A DNA stretch of 64,000 nucleotides from Klebsiella pneumoniae. Lineage in GTDB: Bacteria > Pseudomonadota > Gammaproteobacteria > Enterobacterales > Enterobacteriaceae. The translations under genes and the position numbers were made by a program. The notes beneath the pieces are model-generated. The model did no database searches. It had not been told where the DNA came from and saw only the letters and a list, made by a program, of their open reading frames with translations. Positions 1-7,260 of this stretch are shown in pieces. The stretch is taken from contig NZ_KN046818.1 of assembly GCF_000742135.1 (NCBI RefSeq), positions 2,524,600-2,588,599 of the forward strand, given 5' to 3'. Within the stretch, counting starts at the first letter, position 1. Each line of letters opens with the position of its first letter.

Positions 1-156
1 ACACTATAGTGTGCGCCCCCCCATTACACAACCATCCACCGAGACGCGTTATTCCCGGGTTAGCCGTTAAAATTATGCTGAAAACGGATGACAGCGTGAC
101 GTTCATTATTGTAATAATATTGTACTACTATAGTGTACGAAAAATTGAGGTTTGCT
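1..156. promoter_or_regulatory. mnaT upstream region with repeated ACTATAGTGT motif
   Basis: Two copies of ACTATAGTGT lie upstream of mnaT, at 3-12 and 127-136. The first sits inside a perfect 12-bp palindrome (1-12, ACACTATAGTGT). The second has a palindromic core ACTATAGT at 127-134 and ends 20 bp before the start codon. This looks like a paired operator covering the promoter, but no regulator gene is visible because the window begins here. The function is inference. Confidence 0.45.
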
Positions 157-675
157 ATGTCTATTCGCCCTGCCATTAAAGACGACTGCGCGGCGATCGC
201 CGAGATCTATAACCATGCCGTCGTCCATACCGCCGCCATCTGGAATGATAAAACTGTGGATACCGACAACCGCATCGCCTGGTTTGAAGCCCGCCAGCTG
301 GCTGGATTTCCGGTACTGGTGAGCGAGGAAGACGGCGTCATTACCGGTTATTCCTCGTTTGGCGACTGGCGGGCGTTTGACGGCTTTCGCCATACCGTGG
401 AGCATTCGGTGTACGTTCATCCCGAACATCAGGGGAAAGGGCTGGGCCGCAAGCTGCTGGTCGCCTTGATCGCCGAAGCGCGACGGCTGAATAAACATGT
501 GATGGTCGCCGGCATCGAGTCGCAGAATCACGCTTCGCTGCATCTGCATGAAACGCTGGGCTTTATCACCACCGGGCAGATGCCGCAGGTGGGCACCAAA
601 TTTGGCCGCTGGCTGGATCTGACCTTTATGCAGCTGCAGCTGGATGCGCGCCAGGACCCGGACGGCAAAGCATGA
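157..675 (+). CDS. mnaT: L-amino acid (methionine) N-acetyltransferase MnaT, GNAT family
   Basis: Cytosolic GNAT acetyltransferase of 172 residues, very close to E. coli MnaT (YncA), which acetylates methionine and its sulfone/sulfoximine analogues; this group also resembles phosphinothricin acetyltransferases. The acetyl-CoA loop reads HPEHQGKGLGRKL near residues 88-100, and the family C-terminal stretch VGTKFGRWLDL is present. The frame is open from a GTG at 133, but the ATG at 157 has a GAGG ribosome site six bases upstream and matches the E. coli start MSIR. Its last codon overlaps ydcZ by four bases (ATGA), so the two are probably translationally coupled, as in the E. coli gene pair. Confidence 0.93.
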   Translation: MSIRPAIKDDCAAIAEIYNHAVVHTAAIWNDKTVDTDNRIAWFEARQLAGFPVLVSEEDGVITGYSSFGDWRAFDGFRHTVEHSVYVHPEHQGKGLGRKLLVALIAEARRLNKHVMVAGIESQNHASLHLHETLGFITTGQMPQVGTKFGRWLDLTFMQLQLDARQDPDGKA

Positions 676-1121
676 ACGCGTCGCTCACTCTCGCCTGCCT
701 GATCGCCGCCGGCGTTGGCCTGGTAGTGCAGAACACTCTGATGGTGCGCATCACCCAGTCGGCGTCGACGATCCTTATCGCTATGCTGCTCAATTCGCTG
801 GTCGGGATCGTTATCTTCGTGACGATGTTACTGCTGCGCCAGGGCGTCGCCGGCTTTCAGGAGCTGGCCCTGAGCGTGAAGTGGTGGACGCTGATCCCCG
901 GCCTGCTGGGGTCCTTTTTCGTCTTCGCCAGCATCAGCGGTTATCAAAACGTTGGCGCGGCGACGACCATTGCGGTACTGGTGGCCAGCCAGCTGGTGGG
1001 CGGGTTGATCATGGATTTAGTTCGCGCCCACGGCGTGCCGCTGCGGGCGCTGATCGGACCGTTATGCGGGGCGGTGATGCTGGTGGTGGGCGCCTGGCTG
1101 GTGGCCAGACGCCAGTTCTGA
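672..1121 (+). CDS. ydcZ: YdcZ inner-membrane protein, DMT superfamily (DUF606)
   Basis: 149 residues, the same length as E. coli YdcZ and nearly collinear with it. It is almost wholly hydrophobic, with about five membrane segments and the conserved GLLGSFFVFASISGYQNVGAA stretch in the middle. DUF606 proteins are half-size drug/metabolite transporter relatives; no substrate is established. The ATG overlaps the mnaT stop by four bases, so it is the second gene of a two-gene operon and might export an acetylated product (inference). It ends 8 bases before the convergent ydcY. Confidence 0.9.
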   Translation: MNASLTLACLIAAGVGLVVQNTLMVRITQSASTILIAMLLNSLVGIVIFVTMLLLRQGVAGFQELALSVKWWTLIPGLLGSFFVFASISGYQNVGAATTIAVLVASQLVGGLIMDLVRAHGVPLRALIGPLCGAVMLVVGAWLVARRQF

Positions 1122-1129
1122 GCGCATCT

Positions 1130-1363
1130 TCAGAGGATCGCGCCGCCTTTGGTCAACTGCTCGCGGCGCGCGTCCTGCTCTTCCTGATGCTGTCGCCCAT
1201 GATGGGCGATGGCGGTGCGCAGACGCTGCTGTTGGATATAGCGTTCCTCACGACTGAGTTGCGCATCATCACTCAGGGCGATTAGCAGCTCATTCATATG
1301 CGCGATAACGCCCTCGGCCAGGGCGTCATCGACTTTGACGATAACCTCATCCAGATGTGCCAT
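1130..1363 (-). CDS. ydcY: YdcY, DUF2526 family small protein
   Basis: 77 residues, same length as E. coli YdcY and matching it over the whole sequence (MAHLDEVIVKVDDALAE at the N terminus, REQLTKGGAIL at the C terminus). It is soluble, charged and probably helical, with a Q/R/H-rich middle. Its function is unknown. It is convergent with ydcZ and directly downstream of the DppA-like gene on the same strand (16 bp gap), whereas in E. coli its upstream neighbour is ortT; the three-gene insertion separates them here. Confidence 0.9.
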   Translation of the reverse strand: MAHLDEVIVKVDDALAEGVIAHMNELLIALSDDAQLSREERYIQQQRLRTAIAHHGRQHQEEQDARREQLTKGGAIL

Positions 1364-1379
1364 CCTGTTCTCCTTTCGC

Positions 1380-2978
1380 TTAATTCAGCTTCGCTTTGGA
1401 AAAATCGCTCCCCATCATGCTGACGGTGTAGCCGCTGACGTTGCTGCGCGTCGCATAGAAGGTTTTACCGGTCGCCAGGGTGATCCATGGCGCCTGCTGA
1501 TAAAAAATCTCCTGCGCCTGTTCGTAGAGTTTGGCCCGCGCCTGCGGATCGCTCACCAACAGCGCTTTCTTTACCAGCGCGTCATAGGATTTATCACACC
1601 AGCGGGCGGCGTTGGAGCCGGTCTGGATATTATCACAGCTGAGCAATGTGCCAGCAAAGTTGTCCGGATCGCCGTTGTCCGACATCCAGCCATACAGGGC
1701 GCTGTCGTGCTCCCCTTTACGCATACCGGCAAGGTATTCGCCCCATTCATAGCTGACAATTTTGGCTTTCACCCCCACTTTCGCCCAGTCGTTTTGGATC
1801 ATTTCGGCAATGCGTTTTGAGTTTGGGTTGTAGGGGCGCTGGACCGGCATTGACCACAGGGTCACTTCCGCGCCTTGCTCCAGACCCGTCTGCTTGAGCA
1901 GCGCTTTGGCTTTCTGCGGATCGTAGTCATAGTCCGGGAGATCTTTCTTATACCCGAGCATCGTCGACGGGATCGGTGATTTCGCCACGCTGCCGGAATC
2001 GAGGAATACCGCCTTGACGATCGCCTGCTTGTCGGTAGCGTAGTTTAACGCCTGGCGCACCAGCACATTATCAAACGGTTTTTTCTCGGTGTTAAACGCC
2101 AGATAGCCGACGTTCAGCGCCTCAACCGCATGCAGCGCCAGATCTTTATTGCCCTTAATCACCGGGAACTGTACCGGCGACGGCGCGGGAATAATCTGGC
2201 ACTCGTTGGTCTGCAGTTTCGCCAGACGAGTCTCGACGTTCGGCGTAATGGAGAAGATCAGGTGCTTGGTCGGTACCTCGCCTTCCCAATAGTGGGGATT
2301 GGCAATATAGCGGATTTGCGAATCCACTTTATACTGCTGCAGCGCATACGGCCCGGTACCGACAGGCCAGTTATCAACGTTTTCCGGCGTTCCTTTCTTC
2401 AGCATCGCCTCACCATACTCTGCCGACAGAATAGAGGCGAAGTCCATGCCCCAGTCGGCAAGAAACGCCGCGTTCGGCTCGTTGAGCTCGAACTGGACAT
2501 GGTAATCATCCACCTTTTTCACCGATTTAATCAGCTTATCGAGGCCCACGTCGTGGAAGTATTCATAGTTCCCCTGCGACACCTTGTGATAAGGATGCTG
2601 AGGATCCATCTGGCGCAGCACGGAGAACAGAACGTCGTCGGCGTTAAAATCGCGGGTCGGTTTGAAGAATTTGTTGCTGTTGAACTTCACCCCCTGACGC
2701 AGAGTAAAGGTCCAGGTTTTGCCATCCTCAGAGACGTGCCACTCGGTGGCCAGCGACGGGATCGGCGTATTTTTCACCGGGTCAAAGCTCACCAGACGGT
2801 TATACAGTACCTGCGAGCTGGCGACGAACGACGGACCGGAGCTGGCGATCTGCGGATTGAAGGACTCCGGAGAGGCTTCTGAGCAGTAGACCAGAGTGTC
2901 ATTGCCTGCGGCCCAGGCGGCGCCGGCCGGCAGCAGTGCGCTCAGCAGCAGCGCCAGCGTGGTTTTCCCTGTAGACAT
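1380..2978 (-). CDS. DppA-like periplasmic peptide-binding protein (SBP_bac_5)
   Basis: 532-residue extracytoplasmic solute-binding protein for an ABC importer. It has a Sec signal peptide (LALLLSALLPAGAAWAA, about residues 7-24), then a DppA-like mature part: TLVYCSEASPESFNPQ at the N terminus, a GTGPY/QQYKVDS block, and MPVQRPYNPNSKRIAEMIQ near residue 385. It is a paralogue of the dipeptide/haem binding protein DppA by family resemblance. No permease or ATPase genes lie next to it, so it probably delivers ligand to a transporter encoded elsewhere (inference). AGGAC precedes the ATG. E. coli lacks this gene at this locus, so it belongs to an insertion with the next two genes. Confidence 0.85.
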   Translation of the reverse strand: MSTGKTTLALLLSALLPAGAAWAAGNDTLVYCSEASPESFNPQIASSGPSFVASSQVLYNRLVSFDPVKNTPIPSLATEWHVSEDGKTWTFTLRQGVKFNSNKFFKPTRDFNADDVLFSVLRQMDPQHPYHKVSQGNYEYFHDVGLDKLIKSVKKVDDYHVQFELNEPNAAFLADWGMDFASILSAEYGEAMLKKGTPENVDNWPVGTGPYALQQYKVDSQIRYIANPHYWEGEVPTKHLIFSITPNVETRLAKLQTNECQIIPAPSPVQFPVIKGNKDLALHAVEALNVGYLAFNTEKKPFDNVLVRQALNYATDKQAIVKAVFLDSGSVAKSPIPSTMLGYKKDLPDYDYDPQKAKALLKQTGLEQGAEVTLWSMPVQRPYNPNSKRIAEMIQNDWAKVGVKAKIVSYEWGEYLAGMRKGEHDSALYGWMSDNGDPDNFAGTLLSCDNIQTGSNAARWCDKSYDALVKKALLVSDPQARAKLYEQAQEIFYQQAPWITLATGKTFYATRSNVSGYTVSMMGSDFSKAKLN

Positions 2979-3247
2979 GGTTATAAGTCCTAATTATTGA
3001 TTATAAGAACAGTAATAACAGCACAGCCGCCTGACGGCGGCAAATAATCAATGGCTATCACCTTATGCAAAACGCGTGGAATTTGCTGGTTTAATCGACG
3101 TTGCGCTGCTTTTTACGCCAGAGGGCTTCGGGATGTTGTGAGCCACACAAAATTCCTGCAAAAAAATGTGCGATAACCGCCCGGCTCACGCTTCCCGTCA
3201 GTGCCGCCCGGTACACTGGGGGAACCGCAGAACAAGAGGTTTCCACC

Positions 3248-4681
3248 ATGACAATCACCTGCAATCTGTACATTGACGGCCAGTGGCACGATGCCGAAGG
3301 CCGCCGCACCTTTACCCGACGCCACCCGGCCCACGATGAGGCAGCCTCGGTGGCCGCTGCCGCCAGCCTCGCCGACGGCAAACGCTGCGTCGAAGCCGCG
3401 GCCTGCGCCTTTCCGCTGTGGCGCGATACTGCGCCGGCGGAACGACGTCGCTTACTGCTCGAGGCGGCGGAACAGATGCTGTTGCGGGAGGCGAAATTTA
3501 TCGCCGCCATGGCGGCGGAGACCGGCGCGACCGCGCACTGGGCCGGATTTAACGTTCATCTGGCGGCAGATATTCTGCGTGAAGCGGCGGCGCTGACCAC
3601 CCAGATTGAAGGGCAAATAATTCCGTCCAACGTGCCGGGTAACCTGGCGATGGGCGTCCGCCAGGGGGCGGGAGTGGTGCTGGGCATGGCGCCGTGGAAC
3701 GCGCCGCTGATTCTGGCCACCCGGGCCCTGGCGACGCCGCTGGCCTGTGGCAACACGGTGATCCTTAAGGGCGCCGAACTTTCCCCCGCCGCTCAGGGAC
3801 TGATTATCGACGCCCTTGACGCGGCGGGCTTCCCGCCGGGCGTGGTGAACTATCTTACCTGTGCGCCTGAAGATGCGCCGGCGCTGGTGGAATCGCTGAT
3901 CGCCCACCCGGCGGTGCGGCGCGTTAACTTTACCGGCTCCACACCGGTGGGGCGCATTATCGCCCGCACCTGCGGACAGTATCTGAAACCAGCGGTGCTC
4001 GAGCTCGGTGGAAAAGCGCCCCTGCTGGTGCTGGACGATGCTGATATTGAGCAAGCGGCGGCGGGCGCTGTTTTTGGCGCCTTCGCCAACGCCGGGCAGA
4101 TCTGCATGTCCACCGAGCGCATTATTGTCGACAATGCCGTAGCGGAGGCGTTTATCCCGCTGCTGGCCAGGCGCGCCGCCGCCCTGCCTGCCGCCCTCAC
4201 GGGCCCGGTTGTCGATATGAACACCATCGCCCGCTGCAACGCGCTCATTGACGATGCGTTAGCGAAAGGCGCTCGCCTGCTGACCGGTGGTAAAGCCAAC
4301 GATACCCATATGAGCCCGACCCTGCTGGACGGCGTGACCCGCGAGATGCGGCTGTGGCGTGAAGAGTCCTTCGGTCCGGTGAAAGCGATTATTCGCGTCC
4401 ATAGCGAAGAGGAGGCGCTGGCGGTGGCCAACGACAGCGAGTACGGTCTTTCCGCTGCGGTCTACAGCCGCGACAGCGCCAGAGCGTGGAACGTAGCGCA
4501 ACGTCTGCAAACCGGGATTTGCCATATCAATGGCCCAACGGTGCATGATGAGGCGCAAATGCCGTTTGGCGGCTGCAAAGCCTCCGGCTATGGCCGCTTT
4601 GGCGGCCGGGCCGGGATCGCGGAATTCACCGAGCTGCGCTGGATAACGATCCAGACCCAACCCCGCGAGCTTCCCTTCTGA
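3248..4681 (+). CDS. NAD(P)-dependent aldehyde dehydrogenase, vanillin/salicylaldehyde dehydrogenase-like
   Basis: 477-residue cytosolic aldehyde dehydrogenase oxidising an aldehyde to its acid. Visible motifs are MAPWNAP (coenzyme site), NFTGSTPVGR, ELGGKAPLLVLDDAD with the general-base Glu, and the catalytic Cys in FANAGQICMSTER. The pattern resembles the vanillin/salicylaldehyde dehydrogenase subgroup, which suggests an aromatic aldehyde, but substrate cannot be fixed from sequence. The frame is open upstream to 3101; the ATG at 3248 follows AAGAGG at 3233-3238 and begins the canonical MTITCNLYIDGQW. It is divergent from the DppA-like gene across 269 bp and convergent with the hydrolase. 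Confidence 0.85.
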   Translation: MTITCNLYIDGQWHDAEGRRTFTRRHPAHDEAASVAAAASLADGKRCVEAAACAFPLWRDTAPAERRRLLLEAAEQMLLREAKFIAAMAAETGATAHWAGFNVHLAADILREAAALTTQIEGQIIPSNVPGNLAMGVRQGAGVVLGMAPWNAPLILATRALATPLACGNTVILKGAELSPAAQGLIIDALDAAGFPPGVVNYLTCAPEDAPALVESLIAHPAVRRVNFTGSTPVGRIIARTCGQYLKPAVLELGGKAPLLVLDDADIEQAAAGAVFGAFANAGQICMSTERIIVDNAVAEAFIPLLARRAAALPAALTGPVVDMNTIARCNALIDDALAKGARLLTGGKANDTHMSPTLLDGVTREMRLWREESFGPVKAIIRVHSEEEALAVANDSEYGLSAAVYSRDSARAWNVAQRLQTGICHINGPTVHDEAQMPFGGCKASGYGRFGGRAGIAEFTELRWITIQTQPRELPF

Positions 4682-4694
4682 GGCCCAGCGCCTC

Positions 4695-5444
4695 TTAACT
4701 ATGGCTGGCGATAAGCTGCGCCAGCCCCTGCGGGTTTTCCCACGCCATCGAGTGTCCGGCATGGGGCACGATGCCGACCGGGATCCCTTGTGCCTGAACG
4801 AGGTCGCTATCCGCGTAAGGGAGCGACCGCTCTCCGACGATCAGCATTTTCTGGCAGCGCAGCTGGCATAGCTGGGTAAACCAGGGCGTGTCGCCTCCGC
4901 GTATCAGGCTGCTGGCGGCCCGCCAGACGGTCCAGGGGGCGCTGTTTTGTAAACAACCCGCCCACGGCGAGCGCTCCTCCGCCAGCAGCCTGGCATAGCC
5001 GTCAGCGACAAAGGTTGTCTCTGACTGCGCCGCAATGCGCCTGCTGTACTCGCCGCCGCCGGCGAACAGATTGGGTTCCGAGACCAGCAGCGTGGTCACC
5101 CGCTCGCCCAGTAGCCCCGCCGCTTCGATGGCGATGCTCCCTCCCATGCTATGCCCGAACAGCGCGAAGCGCTGCAGGCGCAGGTGGCTGAGGAACTGCT
5201 CCAAAACTAAAGCCTGCTCATGTATGTTGTAACTAAACAAGCGCGGTTTATCGCTATAGCCGAAGCCCGGCAGATCGATGAGTATTTTGCGCCGTTCGCG
5301 GAGCGCGGGATCGCTAGCAATGCGGGGATAATCGTAGGATGACGCGCAGCCAAGGCCGTGGATAAACACCACCGGAAGGCCATCTCCCGGGAAATCGTGC
5401 CAGCGCAGCGTGGCGCCAGCGACGGACGAATAAAAACCGTTCAC
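4695..5444 (-). CDS. Alpha/beta hydrolase
   Basis: 249-residue alpha/beta-hydrolase fold protein. The oxyanion-hole region is VVFIHGLGC (about residues 25-33), the nucleophile elbow is GHSMGGS (Ser near 98), and the catalytic His is in VPHAGHSMAWENP near the C terminus. The specific ester or C-C bond cleaved is unknown. The start is a GTG at 5442-5444 with GGAGG about eight bases upstream. A 12-bp-arm inverted repeat lies just upstream (5460-5493). Its 3' end faces the aldehyde dehydrogenase, so the two may serve the same pathway (inference). Confidence 0.8.
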   Translation of the reverse strand: MNGFYSSVAGATLRWHDFPGDGLPVVFIHGLGCASSYDYPRIASDPALRERRKILIDLPGFGYSDKPRLFSYNIHEQALVLEQFLSHLRLQRFALFGHSMGGSIAIEAAGLLGERVTTLLVSEPNLFAGGGEYSRRIAAQSETTFVADGYARLLAEERSPWAGCLQNSAPWTVWRAASSLIRGGDTPWFTQLCQLRCQKMLIVGERSLPYADSDLVQAQGIPVGIVPHAGHSMAWENPQGLAQLIASHS

Positions 5445-5459
5445 CTGTATGCCTCCATG

Positions 5460-5493
5460 ATAAGGTTACTGGTTTTTTATACAGTAACCTTAT
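5460..5493. promoter_or_regulatory. Perfect inverted repeat upstream of the hydrolase (candidate operator)
   Basis: ATAAGGTTACTG at 5460-5471 is repeated as its exact reverse complement CAGTAACCTTAT at 5482-5493, with a 10-bp T-rich spacer. It lies 16 bp upstream of the hydrolase GTG. Its size and dyad resemble a TetR-type operator. The lack of a following T run on the outgoing side argues against a plain terminator. The regulator is not identifiable in the window. Confidence 0.5.
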
Positions 5494-5532
5494 CCTTTGT
5501 GCTACCCTTTTCTGCCGTCTAGCGCCTGAGGG

Positions 5533-5706
5533 TTAAAACAGCGAGACGAGCAGCGCCATCGGGAAGCTGAACGGCCAGGTGGCGCCGATCAGCAGGGCCG
5601 CCAGCAGGCGGATCATCCGGCTCTCTTTGGTTAAAAACCAGCTAATCACGGCGCATATCACGCCCATAATGGCGTAAAACACCAACATTTTTTGATATAA
5701 CGTCAT
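5533..5706 (-). CDS. ortT: OrtT-like orphan membrane toxin (GhoT/OrtT family)
   Basis: 57 residues, the length of E. coli OrtT (YdcX), and very similar to it: LYQKMLVFYAIM at the N terminus and GATWPFSFPMALLVSLF at the C terminus. Two hydrophobic helices flank a short charged loop (KESRMIR). In E. coli OrtT is a membrane-damaging toxin without a partner antitoxin, linked to survival under folate-pathway stress. The frame extends to 5760, but the ATG at 5706 has AAGGA ten bases upstream and matches the family length. The locus order (patD, yncL, ortT, then ydcY) supports orthology. Confidence 0.85.
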   Translation of the reverse strand: MTLYQKMLVFYAIMGVICAVISWFLTKESRMIRLLAALLIGATWPFSFPMALLVSLF

Positions 5707-5901
5707 TCTTACTTTTTCCTTCCCTGAGGGGCGTTCCATGGTGGGATGATTATCTGCCATGACGTCGTGATTCAGAGATACCTGTATAACAAAATCAGAA
5801 ACGGGCTGAATATTCAGAATAAAGCCTGATTCGTCTTAATCTGATAGCGCAACCGCTGGCGCCGTACTATACCTTTAGGACTTCCTCATTAGGGTGGCGC
5901 T

Positions 5902-5994
5902 ATGGATGTCTCCAGTAAAACCGTCGTTATGATTAATGTCTGCGCCGCGTTCGCGCTTATCAGCCTGCTGTCCGTAAGATTTGGCTGGTTTTAA
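5902..5994 (+). CDS. yncL: YncL small membrane protein
   Basis: 30 residues, starting MDVSSKTVVMINV and ending SVRFGWF. It matches E. coli YncL (31 residues) in sequence and in position, between ortT and patD and on the opposite strand to both. It has a single predicted transmembrane helix. Its function is unknown; in E. coli it is a stress-responsive small inner-membrane protein. A purine-rich AGGGTGG precedes the ATG by four bases. A strong terminator follows at 6019-6047. Confidence 0.85.
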   Translation: MDVSSKTVVMINVCAAFALISLLSVRFGWF

Positions 5995-6018
5995 TCATTT
6001 AATTCAGCAACGAAACCT

Positions 6019-6047
6019 AAAAAAGCAGCCCCGAAGGCTGCTTTTTT
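6019..6047. terminator. Bidirectional intrinsic terminator
   Basis: AAAAAAGCAGCC, a 5-base loop, then GGCTGCTTTTTT. The stem is GC-rich with an A run on one side and a T run on the other, so it can end both yncL (+) and the following minus-strand gene, whose TAA stop lies at its edge. Confidence 0.85.
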
Positions 6048-6297
6048 ACGCGCGAACAACAGAGTTGTTATCTTGCTGTCGGGCGGCGGGGGCTAACTGC
6101 GCGGCAGCTATTACCTTATTAAGACCGGGGTTATAGCTCGGCAGTACATTGACTTTTTCACTATCCCATTCGGCGGCGGCGCAGACGGCCTGCCCTACGC
6201 CCATCTTCTCACAGCTTTGGATTCGTTTCGCCGGGGCATTACCATAGCTCAGCGCCACAGCGCCGATAGCCAGCAGAATAAAAGCAAAAATTTTCAC
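6046..6297 (-). CDS. Hypothetical small secreted or membrane-anchored protein
   Basis: 83 residues beginning MKIFAFILLAIGAVALSYG, a signal peptide or anchor, followed by a polar tail with two cysteines (QSCEKMG, AVCAAAEW) and a Q/N-rich end. I do not recognise the family. The start codon is GTG with only a weak ribosome site, but the signal-like N terminus and the terminator placed exactly at the stop support a real gene. Confidence 0.6.
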   Translation of the reverse strand: MKIFAFILLAIGAVALSYGNAPAKRIQSCEKMGVGQAVCAAAEWDSEKVNVLPSYNPGLNKVIAAAQLAPAARQQDNNSVVRA

Positions 6298-6434
6298 AGC
6301 GACATCAACGTCAAAACCTAATATGCCCTAAATGATCGCATGAGCGGCGGCGGAAAGTCAAACCCGGGGCGCGCTACCTGGCGGCATCCGGTATTTGCCT
6401 CTGCCTCAGGGCTATAAAATATTCAGAACAAATA

Positions 6435-6632
6435 TCATGCGATAACCGTAAATATTAAAAGCTTATCTCTAGCCGTGAAATACTTTCTGTTCAGGGGAGT
6501 TAATTTCGCTAATAAGGAAAATATTTCGCCGTCGGCAAGGGGAAAAGGATCGCCGCCTTCGCCACAGGCGCAATATATCGCGCGGGCCGTCATCGTAAGA
6601 AGATAAATGGCGATGGCAAGCCGTTGTAACAT
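6435..6632 (-). CDS. Possible hypothetical small protein
   Basis: 65-residue open frame with a hydrophobic N terminus (LAIAIYLLTMTARAIY) and a GEGGDPFPLADGE segment. Purine-rich GGAGATGAAGAGG precedes the ATG, though the nearest GAGG is only two or three bases away. No family is recognised. It may be a chance frame in a low-constraint gap. Confidence 0.3.
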   Translation of the reverse strand: MLQRLAIAIYLLTMTARAIYCACGEGGDPFPLADGEIFSLLAKLTPLNRKYFTARDKLLIFTVIA

Positions 6633-6780
6633 AACCTCTTCATCTCCGTCATCACGGATAAGAGCCAGAAATAGCGCTAAATGACAACAAATATCATTTG
6701 CCTTCGCGTCAGATAATACTTACATTCATAACCATTGGTAATGCTTTAGCGCAGTTCGCGCTGTGAATTTCGAGGTGGAT

Positions 6781-6903
6781 ATGTCCGGAATCATCACGCT
6801 GGTCATCGCGCTAATCCTGCTGGTCGCGGCGGTGTATAATCTTATTTCCTACATTCGTGACCGGCGCAGCGCCAGCCTGCCCAGCAAAAAAACCAAGCGC
6901 TGA
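6781..6903 (+). CDS. Small membrane protein, 40 residues
   Basis: Open frame MSGIITLVIALILLVAAVYN followed by a basic tail (YIRDRRSASLPSKKTKR). This is one transmembrane helix with a strongly positive cytoplasmic end, a pattern common among Klebsiella small membrane proteins. The ribosome site GAGGTGG lies just upstream of the ATG. No specific function is known to me. It stands alone, 357 bp from the end of patD. Confidence 0.7.
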   Translation: MSGIITLVIALILLVAAVYNLISYIRDRRSASLPSKKTKR

Positions 6904-6974
6904 AAGTAGTTAAAGCGGTATTCTCGTTATCCCGGCGCGACTGGCCGGCTCATCTCTTCGCTCTTCTGCGAGCA

Positions 6975-7003
6975 CAAAAAAGCCCCTGCCGACAGACAGG
7001 GGC
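6975..7003 (-). terminator. Intrinsic terminator downstream of patD
   Basis: On the minus strand a CAGGGGC/GCCCCTG stem is followed by TTTTTT (the A run at 6976-6981 on the plus strand). It would end minus-strand transcripts about 260 bases past the patD stop. The gap between patD and this hairpin contains no gene I can support. Confidence 0.7.
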
Positions 7004-7260
7004 CGCAATTCGGTCGCGAACCGCGATGTTGCCGCCCCACCCGCCGGGCGCTGTGCGCCCAGGGTGACTGGCGGACCCCATCCGGCGCTTATCTCCGGCA
7101 CTCATGATGGCTTAGCTCTTGAAGGGGCATCAGAATAATCTCATATCCCCTGGGTTGAGTTTTGACAATTTTTGCCATTGTGACTATTAGCGGCCTAACA
7201 CACCCATCGCGCAATAGTCGCCTGGCGCTGAATGGTCAATCCTTTAGCTATGCTTAACCA

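Noticed and set aside
644-1285. 213-codon frame overlapping mnaT end and ydcZ
   Set aside because: Out of frame with ydcZ, which matches its E. coli counterpart throughout; translation is Arg-rich nonsense.
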